Positions 21,092 through 33,245 of a stretch of DNA of 64,000 bases are shown here, piece after piece. The first letter of the stretch is position 1. Each line of letters starts with the position of its first letter. The notes under the pieces were generated by a model. That model was not told the origin of the DNA. It searched no databases and worked only from the letters and a program-made list of their open reading frames with translations. The stretch is taken from NCBI GenBank assembly GCA_035222895.1, contig JAVYIG010001036.1:333870-397869 (forward strand), written 5' to 3'. The position numbers and the translations under genes are program-made. This DNA is from Strongylocentrotus droebachiensis (Eukaryota; Echinodermata; Echinoidea; Camarodonta; Strongylocentrotidae).

Positions 21092-23193
21092 CTCCTCACG
21101 ACCATGTTCCCATCTGCCTGTATTACGTTATTTCACTATGGCCAGACACATGGCAAGTTTAACCAAACATCTTTCTTTTTTTACGATCTTTAACGAAATT
21201 TGTATAACCAATGCACGAGTACTTTGCACACATTGTCAATATTGCAATATTGTGTCTCTTGTTACAGGTAAATGAATACAATTAATTATCCATTACTATT
21301 AAATTCTCCTTCTTGATTTTGTTTTCCTCTGGTTTGGGGCTAATGGACTGAGCAGCACGTGCTCCTAGCGATTACTTTATCGTAGCTCATGCCTTATCTT
21401 CATCTTCATGATGGCGATAGTCTTCCAACCTAGATTCAGGTCGCCCCTCCCTCTCCCTCCTTGCTCTTTACCGCGTCATTACCTTCCATTAGTCCCGTTA
21501 TCACACCCATTCTGGAAGCAATGAGGCTTCATTCATTAAGTTAAAAGGTGTTACCAATTACCAACTGATGCTACAGTGGGCATATGGTCCTAGATTTTCA
21601 GAGTAATCATCTTCGGAGTTGTCTATTGTCATCTTTCTGCTTTAAAGGGAGTGTTTAACAATCCCGAGAAATAATCAGAAAATCATATTTAAAAGCATGA
21701 AAAAGTACTGCATTATATACTCGTGCTTTTAGAAGTCATATAATGATAAACCTAAAGCATACCATTGATATTTCTCACTTATATATGATTTCGATTTAAA
21801 ATACCAGACTGGACTCTGGATATAATAAACAGTTGAATATTGATATTTCTCCAGAAACCATTAGTGAATATTTTTCTTAATGTTTGAATTAAAGATAAGG
21901 TAAATTCGACGTTGTGTTATGCGAGAATTTTGCTTCTTTTGATATATATTTCGTTCTACAGTTCCATTTTAGCAAATGAATTTTAAGTCGAGGTCTGACA
22001 AAAAAAATTCAATCATAGTGGTGTATGTTTTTTATATATTGAACAAACAGTCAAACATATAAACAAAATGTACTACCTGTTCCTTGTCTTTTTAAGTTAT
22101 GCCTCTATACCTTTTCACTAAAGAGATATCAAGTCAGTGTGACAAATTAATGAGGAAAATTTAATTATCTGTTGGCTTCCAGCAACAACAAAATAGTGCG
22201 TGGTGTGTAGTTTTTTGTATCTCAAAGTCGGTTTTCATATTTTAGTCTACCAGTGAAATACAACACCATATTACAGTTTGTATTCCATCACACGATGATA
22301 CACTATCGAAAAATGCTGCTCTTATTACAAACGTGACAAAGGATGATAATTCCAATTAATATTTGTTTTGATCAGGATGCTCTTGAAGTAGTACGTACGT
22401 CAGTCGTGTTGGTTAGTGGTATGAGGCTGCCAAATTATTGTTATTAAGAGACTAGAGGTTAGTTACACGACTTGCCCAAACACTTATCTTGATTGCCCGA
22501 TTCAAAAATTATGTTTCGTATAAATATGTCATCCGTCAAAATCAGGTACGTCATATAAAACGCGGTTGCCTCCAAATTGGTGGTACAATATAATAAGTAA
22601 CAGTATAAACAACAAAATGGCAAAGTATTTCATTTCCTATGGAGGGATTGAAAGCTTAAAGCCCATCTGCACTAGTTTTGCCAAGAGGGATTAGACTACC
22701 TAGCCTGGTCACTGACAGGTGGCTATCTCATCAACTCAGCTCCCAATTAACATAAGAAAAAGAGGATCATGGGGTACAGTTGGGCTTTAATATTCGGCTC
22801 GGTTGCCCTTTGTGTGATTTCTTGTGCATTTTTTCTTTGGTCGTTTATGTTTATCTGATATTTCTTACCGTGTGCTACAAATTCTATGAACATTTGTGCA
22901 ACAATAACCGTTGCCAGGGCTGATACTGCCTACCGATTTATAAAGTGAATAAATGGGCGCATGTTCATTACACACAAGGCTCATTATGCAGGCGTAGGGC
23001 TGCGTCAGTAAATGACGCATTCTTTGATTGACGCACTATGTTAAAGTGACACCGTGCACATAAGGAATGCAACATAAACAGTGTATGCATCGTTCTTGTG
23101 TGGTTTGATTGCCTTCAAATAAATTATTAGCGCAGACAGAAACGCAAGACACTGCGTCATTGGAATAGATAATAATTAAACTATACGTACCAC
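21092..23193. other. Possible first intron of the minus-strand gene; no exon seen
   Basis: If 23194-23426 is a first exon, this stretch is its downstream intron. It contains a C/T-rich patch at 21440-21470 and 'gcgtcagtaaatgacgcattc' at about 23000, a short symmetrical piece. I find no convincing exon on either strand. Confidence 0.4.
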
Positions 23194-23426
23194 CTGCTGT
23201 ATAAGGAGTAGGGATCAGAGAGAACCGGCCTCAGGGATTCCTTGACAACAGCTTTCACAGGGGTCTTCCGTCGCTCAGAGACACTCCTGGTGTGCTTCGC
23301 TCCAACAGAGAGAGGGGTTGGGGAGGAGGCGTCGTCCCCATCGCTCCTGGACCCCTCATCTTCGGGGGACGACCCTCCAAAGAGACCTCTGAACCGACGA
23401 GGCCTCGGACTAGGGGTAGCCATCAC
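23194..23426 (-). CDS. Candidate first coding exon of an unidentified host gene
   Basis: On the minus strand an ATG pair opens a frame of about 77 codons that is clearly richer in G+C than its surroundings. It begins MMATPSPRPRRFRGLFGGSS, has an acidic Ser-rich part ('EDEGSRSDGDDASS') and then a basic part ('TRSVSERRKTPVKAVVKES') and 'VLSDPYSLYSR'. RSVSERR resembles a basophilic-kinase site. The frame runs into CAG|GTGGTA at 23193, with an alternative GTACGT donor 3 bp downstream, so it looks like a coding exon ending in phase 2. The N-terminus looks disordered, without a signal peptide or known domain. The product is not recognised. The gene would continue to lower coordinates. Base composition and the donor support a real exon, but a chance frame is not excluded. 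Confidence 0.5.
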
Positions 23427-25475
23427 TGATCTAACTTTAGCTACTTAGTTTCACCCCAGACGAGTAGTTAATTAATCAACACAGAATTGCCTCTTGTAGA
23501 ATGATGTATATATCCACTGTTCTCCAATATGAACGCGAGCTAAATGAAAATGGCTGTTTGAATTATAATCAATTCATTTCGTTCCTTCCAGGGCTGTACA
23601 TTTTCATATTTCTCCCTTCCAATTCGAATTGATGGAGTAGTATCAAAGTATAGCGTAGTATTCGTTCCAAGTGGGAGAGATGTTATGAGCTACTGCTGAC
23701 TCGCAGCGTTAGACGTGCACTGCGGATATGACCAGAACAATACCAAACGATAACAGCACGGAAAGCGCGAAACACGTGAAATAGTGAGAAACCTAAAGCG
23801 GCCAGGATCGTAAAACCCTTCGTTGCATTAAAGAAATGGCAACAGAGAGCAAAATTAAATTAAAAATCCCAAAGGTAGATATTATTCATACGTCTTCGTT
23901 TGTGATTCCACCTTACACAATACAATATAATCCTAGGGCTGCAGTCATATGAATCGAGCCAAATGAAAAGGAGAACGAAAATACAATAGATTGATACATT
24001 TCCTGCACTAGATAAATAGATCACAGACAATGCTGTCGACTTGCAGAAGCACAAAATTAATGTTGGCTACATATTTTTCAGTATTAATAAATAAAGGCAG
24101 TTATAAATGTAATTTCAATATTGTAGATTTATTCTCAGAACTCTCTGGTTGTTGTATTATAGCTCAATATTTTAATAGTATTCAATCCGCTGTTCCACTT
24201 TACTATTAAATAGCTCGAAAGCACTGTCTGTCCTTAATTGCGGTAAGGAGGGGCTCTCTAAGTGATGCTAAATGAAATCTAAATCCCATTTTCCTCGGTA
24301 ATTAGCGAGAGACACTCGGGGGAGGGACGTTTAGTGCGATTTAAAATTACCGAGCAAATACAACAAGCGAGAAAGCCTATATCCGGAAAGCTGTTTCAAT
24401 TCTCGACCCACTGCGTATTTATGTGACGGCAAAAAAAACCTGTTTAATTAATTCCACCGGGGCGTCTAGTATGCAAATAGCAAGTATTCCCCCTATCCAA
24501 GCATGATGGTGGCATAGTTTAAACGTAGATGCTGTAATTTAGCTCTCTTATTTTAGCTGTCTCGTGAAACAGGTCGTGCAGTACATGCGGTTGGTGTTTC
24601 GTGTTGTCTTGTAGGCTATTCGCGTTCAAGTATTCGAATCCTGTTTTATCGATGAAGAAAAGAAAGTCAAGACCGGGATCAGGAAATCCGCCACTGCTCT
24701 ATTTTTTCCTGTCCTGCCGGTATCTGGTTCAACTGCAAGTTTTTGGGTGATCAGGTTTTTTTATCTCAGTAGATTGACCTTTAGTCGGCTCACCTTAATT
24801 CCGCCTGATTTCCTCGTACAAACTGCGCGCTTAATTGTCCGTTCATACACAGAGATAATTATTTAGTGAAAGTCGAACGTTAAAACATCGAGCGTTCATT
24901 CCTGTCTATGGATACGGGATCAACATTTTACGTGGTTTATCCATTTGTACTTCGGCGCCGGCAAAACCACATGTTCGACGCCATCTCGTTGTTGTACAAG
25001 TGTATGCGTGTGTGTGTGCGTGTGTGTGCGTTGATTTACACGATACTAACGTTCATCACATGCGAGACAGCATACATACAAATTGAGAAGGTTGGACCTT
25101 CTCGCCTACTCAACAAATTAATCGGCGCGCGGGTTTTTTCCCGCCATAATATCTCATCAACAAATATTACAATTTTGACTGGCCTTGACGTATCCGCCTA
25201 TACATGTCATTAGTATCAATGATTTCGCTCGTTTTCCGCGAGGTAAATGATCTTTGTTTTACAAATGTAATACCATCGTAGCCATTGGAGTGTGTTCTGT
25301 GTATTAGGAAGGCAGGTGATAGTGATAATGAGGAGTGACGCAATTGCTTGATGGAGGAAGTTCATTCTGAACCCCAAACGTCATTTATTCATGTCACAGA
25401 CTATGGGAGCCCCGTATTATTCATGATAATGTAATATGAAAGACATCTGAGTCTACTAATGCGATGAACATCATC
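23427..25475. other. Upstream region of the candidate minus-strand gene
   Basis: Read leftward, this is where a promoter and 5' untranslated region would lie. No TATA or initiator element can be assigned with confidence. The 24240-24560 part is mixed in composition, with many homeobox-like TAATTA/TTAATTAATT words and 'ccgagcaaatac', and could hold regulatory DNA. A (GT)n-like piece lies at 25004-25031. Confidence 0.3.
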
Positions 25476-25625
25476 ACTGGCGTATCGAGGGTCCGGTCAT
25501 TGAGGGGGGGGGGTACTGGCACTTATATGCAGTGGCGCAGTAGCGGGCACTTGGACTATTGCCTCTTGCCTTTTCCCTCATTTACCCCCCCCCCCCCCCC
25601 CCCCCCCTCCACAAGTGCCCCTAAA
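25476..25625 (+). repeat. GTGGCG-type repeat with poly-G and poly-C runs
   Basis: 'Cactggcgtatcgaggg' is followed by a poly-G run (25504-25512), then 'gcagtggcgcagtagcgggc' and a poly-C run of about 21 (25587-25607), then 'acaagtgcccctaaa'. The layout is like 19036-19290. It looks like one or two overlapping copies of the same family. Confidence 0.5.
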
Positions 25626-26639
25626 ACTCTCCATTCCATCGTTCACTCCCTCGCCAATCCAAAGGAGGGGCAAAAGCACATGTCATGTACAAAGCATTTT
25701 AGCAACAAAAAAAAAATCAAAATGAGCTCCTCAATCATGTCAAACCATTGTTCTAATTCCATCATCTACTCGTCTATTTATGCCCATATTATTCAGGTCA
25801 AAAAATGTTGATCACGTAAAGACATAATTAAGTCGAAACAGAACGTTGCTATAATAAGAATACACTAAAAATAGACACCATCCATTACAATTCAGATCCA
25901 TCACTATATTGCGAGCAGTCAAACCCCAAAACATGTTTGTTTGAAACTTTTAATAGATTAGATTTACACCTGGTTAAGGAGGGTTTGGGAGGAAAAGGGG
26001 CAACTAATAAGCAAGTTATACTTGACTGTTTAAAACCAGAGTTCATTAAACGTAAGAGAATCTCAAACTGGTAATTTCGATGCCCTTAGCATTAAAGTTT
26101 ATACCATATTACAGGACTTGGTATTATGCGTTTAAGACCTTAACCCTTTTATCCATTCTATGCTAAAGCACCAAACTCTTTTTATGTTTCAATGAATAAA
26201 ATCTTTCCGAAAAAAAAAGGATAACATTTTTTTTAAACAATAATCAGTTTATTTTCGAAGAAAAAGCTCAAGGAATGGACTATAAAACGTTTTCTTTTTC
26301 TTACATACAATCAATTCAAATAATGTTATTTCCATGACTTAATCAAAAACATGAACAAAAAGCTTACATAAATCTAATATAAAGCGACAATTGCAATATA
26401 ACATTTTAAAAATTAAACTTATTTGTAACTATACCATTTCAAAATGTCGATAAATATTCAAAGCATCTTTTGATACAAAATATTTTAGCATAATATTATC
26501 CTAAATTAAATGGAATTTTAAAAGAAAAGAGTTGTCCACTTAACAAGCAGGGCTTGTATTTGTGTGAATTACTCCAAAAAAAAGAAAAAAAAAAAAAGAA
26601 AAAGAGGAAGGACACAGAGAGTGCCAGGAGTGTCAAATC
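25626..26639. other. Intergenic AT-rich, no gene seen
   Basis: Only A-rich simple sequence (for example 26575-26610, which gives a spurious poly-Lys frame) and ordinary AT-rich DNA are seen. Confidence 0.55.
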
Positions 26640-26690
26640 TGACTGACATGAGCGCTATACAAGAGCCCACTATTATTATTATTATTATTC
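26640..26690 (+). repeat. Tail of a LINE/SINE with (ATT)n
   Basis: 'Tgagcgctatacaagagccc' is followed by seven ATT units. The GCGC-TATA-AAG line before a trinucleotide tail resembles the 3' ends at 21,050 and 47,400. Only the tail remains. Confidence 0.45.
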
Positions 26691-26807
26691 CATCTGAGCA
26701 TTATTTACTTTCGACATGTTTGAGAGGTCCCTTTGCAAGCGTGTCATATCCAAAAGATATACATTTATATGTTTTGATGGTTTGGTTTGTTTTACTTGAC
26801 ATGCAAG

Positions 26808-26985
26808 TGCTAGTAAGTAAGCAACCAAGGGACCGACGGCTTTAAGTCCAGACCGAGGGACATGGTCATGAGGAATAATGCCTTACCAAAGAGCACTAGC
26901 GCATCGACTTGGTTTCGAACCCAGGACCTCCCGGTAACGAGACCACTGCTGTACCACTAAACACACTAGCCAAGAATAGCAAAAA
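26808..26985 (-). mobile_element. tRNA-derived SINE, minus strand
   Basis: Read on the minus strand there is an A-box-like TGGTACAGCAGTGG and, at tRNA spacing, a B box GGTTCGAAACC inside 'cctgggttcgaaacc'. A 'ctctttggtaaggcattattcc' line follows, similar to lines often found after the tRNA-like head of marine-invertebrate SINEs. The lower-coordinate end, 'gtaagtaagcaaccaaggg', is shared with the copy at 44640-44735. It is not a functional tRNA, because no complete cloverleaf can be drawn. Confidence 0.65.
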
Positions 26986-27919
26986 AATGTATCTACACTT
27001 GTGTATTGTAATACAGGACAATTACAAATACGAGTTTGCATGATGATAGCACGGCCACTAGATGGCGCCATTGTAAAGTAGATCGCTTCAACATTGAGAT
27101 CCTCGACTGATAAACGCATGTTATTCCAACACGTCAAGTGGTTAATTATTTGTAATGCTGCTGAGATACTACAAAAATATATTGCCAAATACACTTTGCA
27201 GGATGTATTAAGAAAGCCATACACAAACGTTTTTAGTCTAGAATCAATACGCTCTGTTTCATGAATGTCATTACTCGGATTTTGCCCAGATCGGTTGGTT
27301 ATTTGGTAAAAACATGTACTCTCCACAAGGCCAAAGATAAATGACAACTATTGAGGAAAGATGTATTCTTAAGCTTGAATTGTGAAAATGACATATTGAT
27401 TAGGAATAAATGGAACGAACCTTCAAAATCAGATTTTACTATCAAAGCATAAAGGAAAGTCATGATGATAATGGCGATGGTGACCAGTTACAGCGATACC
27501 ACATCTCTGTTAAAGAGACCCAACAATTGCGAGCTTTTACAGCCGGTTATGCAATTCGTTGGAAGCTGGTGGTTATAAGGCATGATTTGAAATGTCCTAA
27601 ATTTTTAATTTCACGGAAAAGGAAGAAGGGGCAGACTCCACTAGAAAGGAGGGATAGATGGAAGAGGATAGAAGAAGAAGAAGGTGAATCTACAGAAGAT
27701 GTGAAAACACTATTTTATTAATGATCGCATTTATAAAAAGCTGACATTTTGCCCGACTTTTCGATGAATTCAATCAATTCGCCACAGGTCAAAAGTAAAT
27801 GATTTGATATTTGAAATGCCAAATAAAACTCACTTGTTCACATTACGTATCGTGTAATAATGTTGAGAACATTCATTAAAATGTAGTTAGTACAAATACT
27901 TCCTAACAGTTATATGAAT
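26986..27919. other. Intergenic, no gene called
   Basis: A plus-strand frame at 27410-27721 (103 codons) contains 'LRAFTAGYAIRWKL' and 'CPKFLISRKRKK' and ends in an acidic stretch. 'FTAGY' recalls a motif in some P-like or Harbinger-like transposases, but the similarity is too weak to name. It could be a transposase crumb or chance. Confidence 0.35.
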
Positions 27920-28336
27920 GATCCCCGGCCCCCCCCCCCCCCCCCCCCCCCCACTCAGTGTTATTTAGGGTACGCATATGCTCGTACCCTCTTTTTGAAA
28001 GCACCCTTTATCTGAGGACTGCCAACATTTCCGAACCCCCCTTTCGCGGGCTTTTCGCGGGCTTTTCCTGCCTTGGAGACCCCCCTAAATCAGGAAAAAT
28101 GCTCAATGTACTCCCCTAAATTCGGAATAATTTCTCAGGAGTCCAAAGAGATGAGAGAAAAAAAAAAAAAAAAAAACCCTTTTTAAAGAAATCTCCGGGT
28201 GAAAAGTCAAATACACCCCTTTTTTTACAAGTCTCGGGCCGGACTTTGTCGCACGAAAAGTATCCCTTTACCGGACATTTTGGCAACACGCATGCGGTCA
28301 TTCCGACCTCTGAGTGGGGGGCCGGGGAATGATCCT
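27920..28336. mobile_element. TIR element ending in GATCCCCGGCCCCCC
   Basis: The left edge ATGATCCCCGGCC with a long poly-C run and 'cactcag' mirrors the right edge 'ctgagtggggggccggggaatgat'. Inside are 'aaccccccttt', 'gacccccctaaat' and 'acacccctttttt' lines and a poly-A run. No transposase is encoded. The poly-C run is probably an expansion of the original six Cs. Confidence 0.55.
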
Positions 28337-28410
28337 TTCGTAGGCATCGTTTAACAATGTTAAATCTGAGATGCGTGGCCCTACGTGTCATCAGTGTCTG
28401 TGATATGGTG

Positions 28411-28626
28411 TAAGGCCTAACAAAAAGTTGTATTGCCCTTTAGATGCCAAAACATGGGTCCGGTCGGTCGGAAATCTTTTTTTTTTTTTTTTTTTCTTCT
28501 CCCTCTTTGGGCTGGTAATTCTCAGTTTTTTCCTTAATAGATATTTTTGTATTCATTTTTGTTTAGGCCGACCGTAGATTTTAAGATTTTGGGGTCGGTC
28601 GCAGAGGGCAATACAACATCGCCTAA
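28411..28626. mobile_element. MITE with GTTGTATTGCCCT ends
   Basis: The left 'gttgtattgccctttagatg' and the right complement of 'gttgtattgccctctgcgac' form terminal inverted repeats. Inside, 'gggtccggtcggtcgg' and 'ggccgaccgtag..ggggtcggtcg' extend the symmetry. A poly-T run sits at about 28478-28495. No coding capacity is seen. Confidence 0.6.
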
Positions 28627-28974
28627 TATTGAAGCCATTAAAAAAATTGAGCTTCAAAATGATCATGAGGTAAAAATCTTTGAGTGACCAGTTTTCCAAT
28701 ACTCATTTTTCCCAATAGACTGTAGTGTTATAAAAACGTTAGTAATACGATAAAAGAATTTCGATTTCCAATCATAAATATCTTGATAATCAGACAGGCG
28801 ATCGGCTTGTAAAAGTCATGGGGTTCCTGACTGACCTAAAGGTTTATAATTATGATTGCAGCATGAACTAAGTCCAGGATTTTGTTTCAAAATTCGAAGC
28901 AATGTTACCGAGTTACTTTAAGAGAGGGTCCTCTCCCGTAGGGCTTTGAGTCACCTGATATCTCCTAGACTTGG

Positions 28975-29160
28975 CATAGTTCACCATCAGCGTGTCCACA
29001 CACAAAACAATTTATCCCGAAACTCTATAACGAAACGTCGTATAAAGAATCATCGTATAAATTTCAGAGTGTCCACACACAAGAAACGTCGTATAAATAA
29101 TCATCGTATAAATTCCAGGATGTCCACACACAGAAGAAAGTAATCCTGAAACTCTACAGC
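28975..29160. repeat. Tandem units with CGAAACGTCGTATA and GTCCACACACA
   Basis: About two and a half units run from one 'gtgtccacacaca' to the next (about 28993, 29068, 29121), each containing 'cgtcgtataa..aatcatcgtataaatt'. The word CGAAACGTCGTATA is the same as the unit of the large array at 60,162-60,590. GTCCACACAC also occurs near the ends of the element at 29285-29528, so this is probably a damaged relative next to it. Confidence 0.5.
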
Positions 29161-29284
29161 GAAATGTCATATAGGTGCGCAGTTTGCTACTGCGGTCATA
29201 AAATGGAAGCGGAAATGAGAGGTCTGGTCTCCTTTCGCTCGAGGTCACGTTAAGCCCCGCCCAGTTAGTTACACTAGTTACACT

Positions 29285-29528
29285 CCCCCTGTCCAAACAC
29301 AACACTTTCCGTGATTAGGCGTGATTAGGCGTGATTCTTTATTGAGTTTCAGTTCGAAACGATGCCCAAACCTGCGTTTCGTTAGACTAGTTTCGTTATA
29401 CGACGTATCGTTAGTGAGCGTCCACACACACAATTTCATCGTAAAACTATCGCGAAACGGTATCACTATCGCGAAACGGTATAGCTAATCACGCCTAATC
29501 ACGGAAAATGTTGTGTGTGGACAGGGGG
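29285..29528. mobile_element. 244-bp TIR element, CCCCCTGTCC ends
   Basis: Near-perfect terminal inverted repeats of about 45 bp are seen: CCCCCTGTCCAAACACAACA then 'ctttccgtgattaggcgtgatta' on the left, mirrored on the right up to CAGGGGG. The centre has 'cgttatacgacgtatcg' and two tandem copies of 'actatcgcgaaacggtat'. I see no clear target duplication. It is a non-autonomous, foldback-like element of unknown superfamily. Confidence 0.7.
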
Positions 29529-29692
29529 CATGTCGAATGGCAGGCTCGTAAGACATCGCAAGAAACCGCAAACGTGGCATCGGTTTTCGACCTTGCCGCT
29601 TGCCTATCCAGAAACCCTATCACTCAATGTCTGATTATGTGGACTTACATGTCTCTTAGAATCAACCAACGCTATGTCAGAAACTTAAATTA

Positions 29693-30022
29693 GGTTTACA
29701 CGACAGCTTAGAAGTTAAGGCCGCGGTTTTAAACTTCGGCGTTATTGCGTAGTTACGTAACTCGAAGTTATTATGGTAAGCGCTTCAAAGGCCTACTTCA
29801 AGCCGTGAGTCCTTACGCGAAGTTATCTGCCGTGTGGACGCAATTAGCTTTGTGGTAACGCCAACCTGTAGTTGCCCGATCCGGTGTTTAAGACTTGTAA
29901 ACGGATCCTCTACTCGTTGTTATTGTCCCGTGTGAACCCATGTCGGTGTTGGTGGAACTGTGTTTAAAACGTCAAGGTCTCGCAAACTTAAATGATTAAA
30001 CTACAACGTGTGCGTGTGAACG
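29693..30022. mobile_element. TIR-like element, copy B (relative of 1489-2823)
   Basis: It begins GGTTTACACGACAGC and ends GTGCGTGTGAACGG. The internal order of 'aagttaaggccgcgg', 'gtgtggacgcaattagctttg', 'cgtcaaggtctcgcaaac' and 'aaactacaacgtg' parallels copy A. No frame is present and no nested element interrupts this copy. Superfamily is unknown. Confidence 0.55.
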
Positions 30023-33000
30023 GATCTTTAGACGGGGATCTCCTATAAATAGCCATCCATGCCACTCCATGCAGTAACACAATCCAATAGGTTTGCGCGC
30101 TCTGTCAATCTTGGAGTGTTTTTTCCTAGCGCAAACGTGATAGCGCAATTCGTGCCCTATATCAACTCCTCGAAAGCATTTGCCGTGTCATCTTTTTCCT
30201 TCATGTCATCCTCCTCCCTGTCCTAAACACCTTGTCACTATTTTTTCGCGGAGTTTCGAAATGAAGAGCTCCTGCGATATTGAGGATTTCTTCAATCCTA
30301 AATCCATTTACTCTGCACTTTGAATTAGGCAATCAACAGGGTGTGCAGCGATGTAGACCGTATGCATTTTTACTATTACTCATAGTTTGTACCATTAAAA
30401 CTAATCTTTTTTTAAATAACAAAGGGTGACTTACCTATAGAAATACCATTGTAGTCACAAACAGGACATTCCATATTGGTGTATGATGATGGCAGAAGAA
30501 ACAGATAAAATGCAGGGAGAGTCAAAAGACCAGGAGAGGCAAGGAGATATTGAGAGAAGAGAGAAATGGAGAAAAGAAGAAAAAAAACGTAACATTTCAT
30601 AAAATGGTTTTGTGAAAATTGAAAAGTACATATATGTTATAAAATATCGACCAAATCAAAATCATCTGTCATCAGAGACTGTGATTTATGCAAATTACAA
30701 GGATAAGCTAAATACTCAAGGTGTATACAAAATTGTGTTAGATCGTGAAGCAATATGTAACAAATAATCTTGAGTGAGAGAATCATTAGAACAAATTATA
30801 GGCCTATCTTTATGATTGGATCAATTTAAAATGGAGAATTTTTTTTTCTTCTTAAGTATACATTATTATACAACACAATTCCATTCCTGTATGGAGTATA
30901 TCAGATTATGATATAACGACTCTTTGCGCTTCCAAAGGACTTTGGGCATGACATTATATAGCGCTCAGGGCATACAAGGAATCAATTCTACCAGATACCC
31001 ACTTTCTAAAACCTTGTTCGACTGTGGCAAATGTAGATCAATGTCTTGCCAAATGGAGTGCTACGCAATAGATTTGAACCCCTTTTGTGTGGTTCACAGT
31101 TTGGAGACTTATCCACAGCACCTCTACCATTACGTAATTGTCAAATTGCATGTATAGGTAGATTGTTCTGTTTCAAATTCCATTTCGTCTTTCTAACCCT
31201 CTTAGCATAACATATTTCATGATGCATTTTTTTTTCTCGCAGGGACGTTGCCCAGACGTTAGACAAGGTCAAGTGTGAAAAAAATGCCTGCAAAGGAGAT
31301 ATAAAAAGGCGGGAAATGCTGTAGTGCGTTATAAAAAGAACACACCATATACACACATGAGCCTTACACGAGGCGCCAGAAGGATTTCTTCTTGTTGTTT
31401 TTTGCGCGCGGGATGTGCTCATGTTGCATGAGGTGTAAAGTATATTGATCAATCCTTTCACTTATTCCCCGTGGTTCTAATACTCACAAATAGATCAAGT
31501 GCAAGGTGGGATACAAAAGAGAGATATCAGGCTTGAAGTGAAGGATGGCATTACATTACAAGAGGGAGGAAGAGAGAGAGAGAGATGAGAAAGAGAGAGA
31601 GAGAGGGAGATCAAGGGGGTGAAAGAAATAGTCTAGAGAATTGGCTTGTCATCTTAGTTTACGCATTAATATACTTCATCTCCTATAGAGGGTTCCCACA
31701 AGGACAAACAATAAAAACCTGTGCATCAGACGATGAAAAGTCATTGTTATTATTTTGTCCTCCAATATGGCTGCTTTTGGGAACCCTTTATACGTTTGAG
31801 ACAAAAAAAACACTGCTTTGATAGCAACCGTAGATAACTCGCTTTCTCATTCAAATAAACATACCCACACATACACACGCACACGCACATGAATTTGGAT
31901 CATGAAAACAGTGGTAAAAACGATATGATCACGTCTATTAAAATAAGATGCTGCTCACTGCCGATGTGATGATAAAGCACAAAATAAATATCAAACCATC
32001 GCAAGGTTGATAACATTGAGAATGTTAGACAACTTATTAAGTAGACAGTATAAGAATAATGATAAAATGAAGAAGAGTATGAAGAAGTAAGAGGACGAGG
32101 TCGATGGGATAAGGGCGGCATATCATCACCACAATATTTATGAGCAAGTTTGGAAAACAGTTATCGTAGGACATTTATCAAACACCCACAAAGTATAATT
32201 ATAAATCATGTTTTACTGATAGCAAATGTATGTATTTACCCCAGCATAAACAAGAAAAACAAGCCAAGCATTGATTGTTTTAAAAGGATATGTTTCCTTC
32301 GTATATGGGAGAACAATATGCAGATCTAAAATGCAAGCTTTTATTTCACCAAAGAAAATGGAATTCTGTTTTACCACTTATATATTTTAATTAGTTTAAT
32401 TGTCACTGTTATTAATGACATTGTTGACCTGACGACCTCTTTATTATTATTCATAAATAGATGTTTCAAGCCAATGTTATTCTGTATATATATATATATA
32501 TATATGCATCAACTATGCAGAAGATTTATTGTATCCTTCCATGGAATATGTTTTCTGGACTGAAAAGTGTCAATAAAACATCATTGAAATACTTTCCCAG
32601 AAATCGGGCAAGTCGGTATGCACACAATAAAAAAAAACCTGTACTTTAAAACTGAACACATGTTTTTTCAACCCCTCCCCCCTCCCCCTCTGATTTGGAA
32701 TTTAAAAAACTAGAGCCGCCACTGCAGCTGCACCAGCCAGGCAAATCGTGTAATCATCGCACCATCGTTTCACCTGGCTTTTAATGTCCCAATGGTCTGA
32801 AGATGGATGCGATTGCAATAAAACAAGGAACTACTTCACCAACATGCCCCTGAAGCAACGCAAGAACCTATTTTAAACCTTTTTTCATGATAAATTGCAC
32901 TTTATAACAAATAAACGTGATCAATTACCACCTGTCCGAGTGTATGGCTTGCCGCCAACCGTCTTAAACAGTAGTGAAGCGTTCGTCGAGGGGCATTTAG

Positions 33001-33049
33001 GCGACACTTGTAAAATTGCGCAACACCGCTCTAAGTCGGTAACAAAAAT
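30023..33049. other. Intergenic, no gene seen
   Basis: Purine-rich (GA)n lies at about 31561-31620 and a (TA)n run at 32484-32506. C-rich 'cccctcccccctccccctctg' near 32674 is followed by 'gccgccactg', a probable inverted remnant of the GTGGCG family. No supported exon is present. Confidence 0.5.
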
Positions 33050-33245
33050 GCGAAGGAGCAAGTTTGTCGAGAGGGAAGGGTGTGGAATGGTGTGGGAAGG
33101 TGTGGGAGGGTATGGCATGTCGTCTTCATCTCGTACTGCCTTCCCCTTCTCCTCCCTTCCACCCTTTTGGTTCCTCTTCATTTCGCCGTTCGATTGGGGG
33201 TGCATGCCCTGCCCCTGTGCCCTCTTCTAAGCTCCGCCACTGAAC
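33050..33245 (-). repeat. GTGGCGGAGC-type repeat, minus strand
   Basis: The right edge 'taagctccgccactg' is the complement of CAGTGGCGGAGCTTA, and the interior is G/T-rich, then C/T-rich. The line 'tcgccgttcgattgggggtgc..cccctgtgcccc' also appears at about 46117-46156, so the two are copies of one family. Confidence 0.5.

Noticed and set aside
26883-27347. 154-codon minus-strand frame
   Set aside because: Its C-terminal part reads through the tRNA-like SINE on the minus strand and the rest has no features.
27410-27721. 103-codon frame with 'FTAGY' as a possible transposase fragment
   Set aside because: One short motif is not enough. No inverted repeats or further transposase motifs are found around it.
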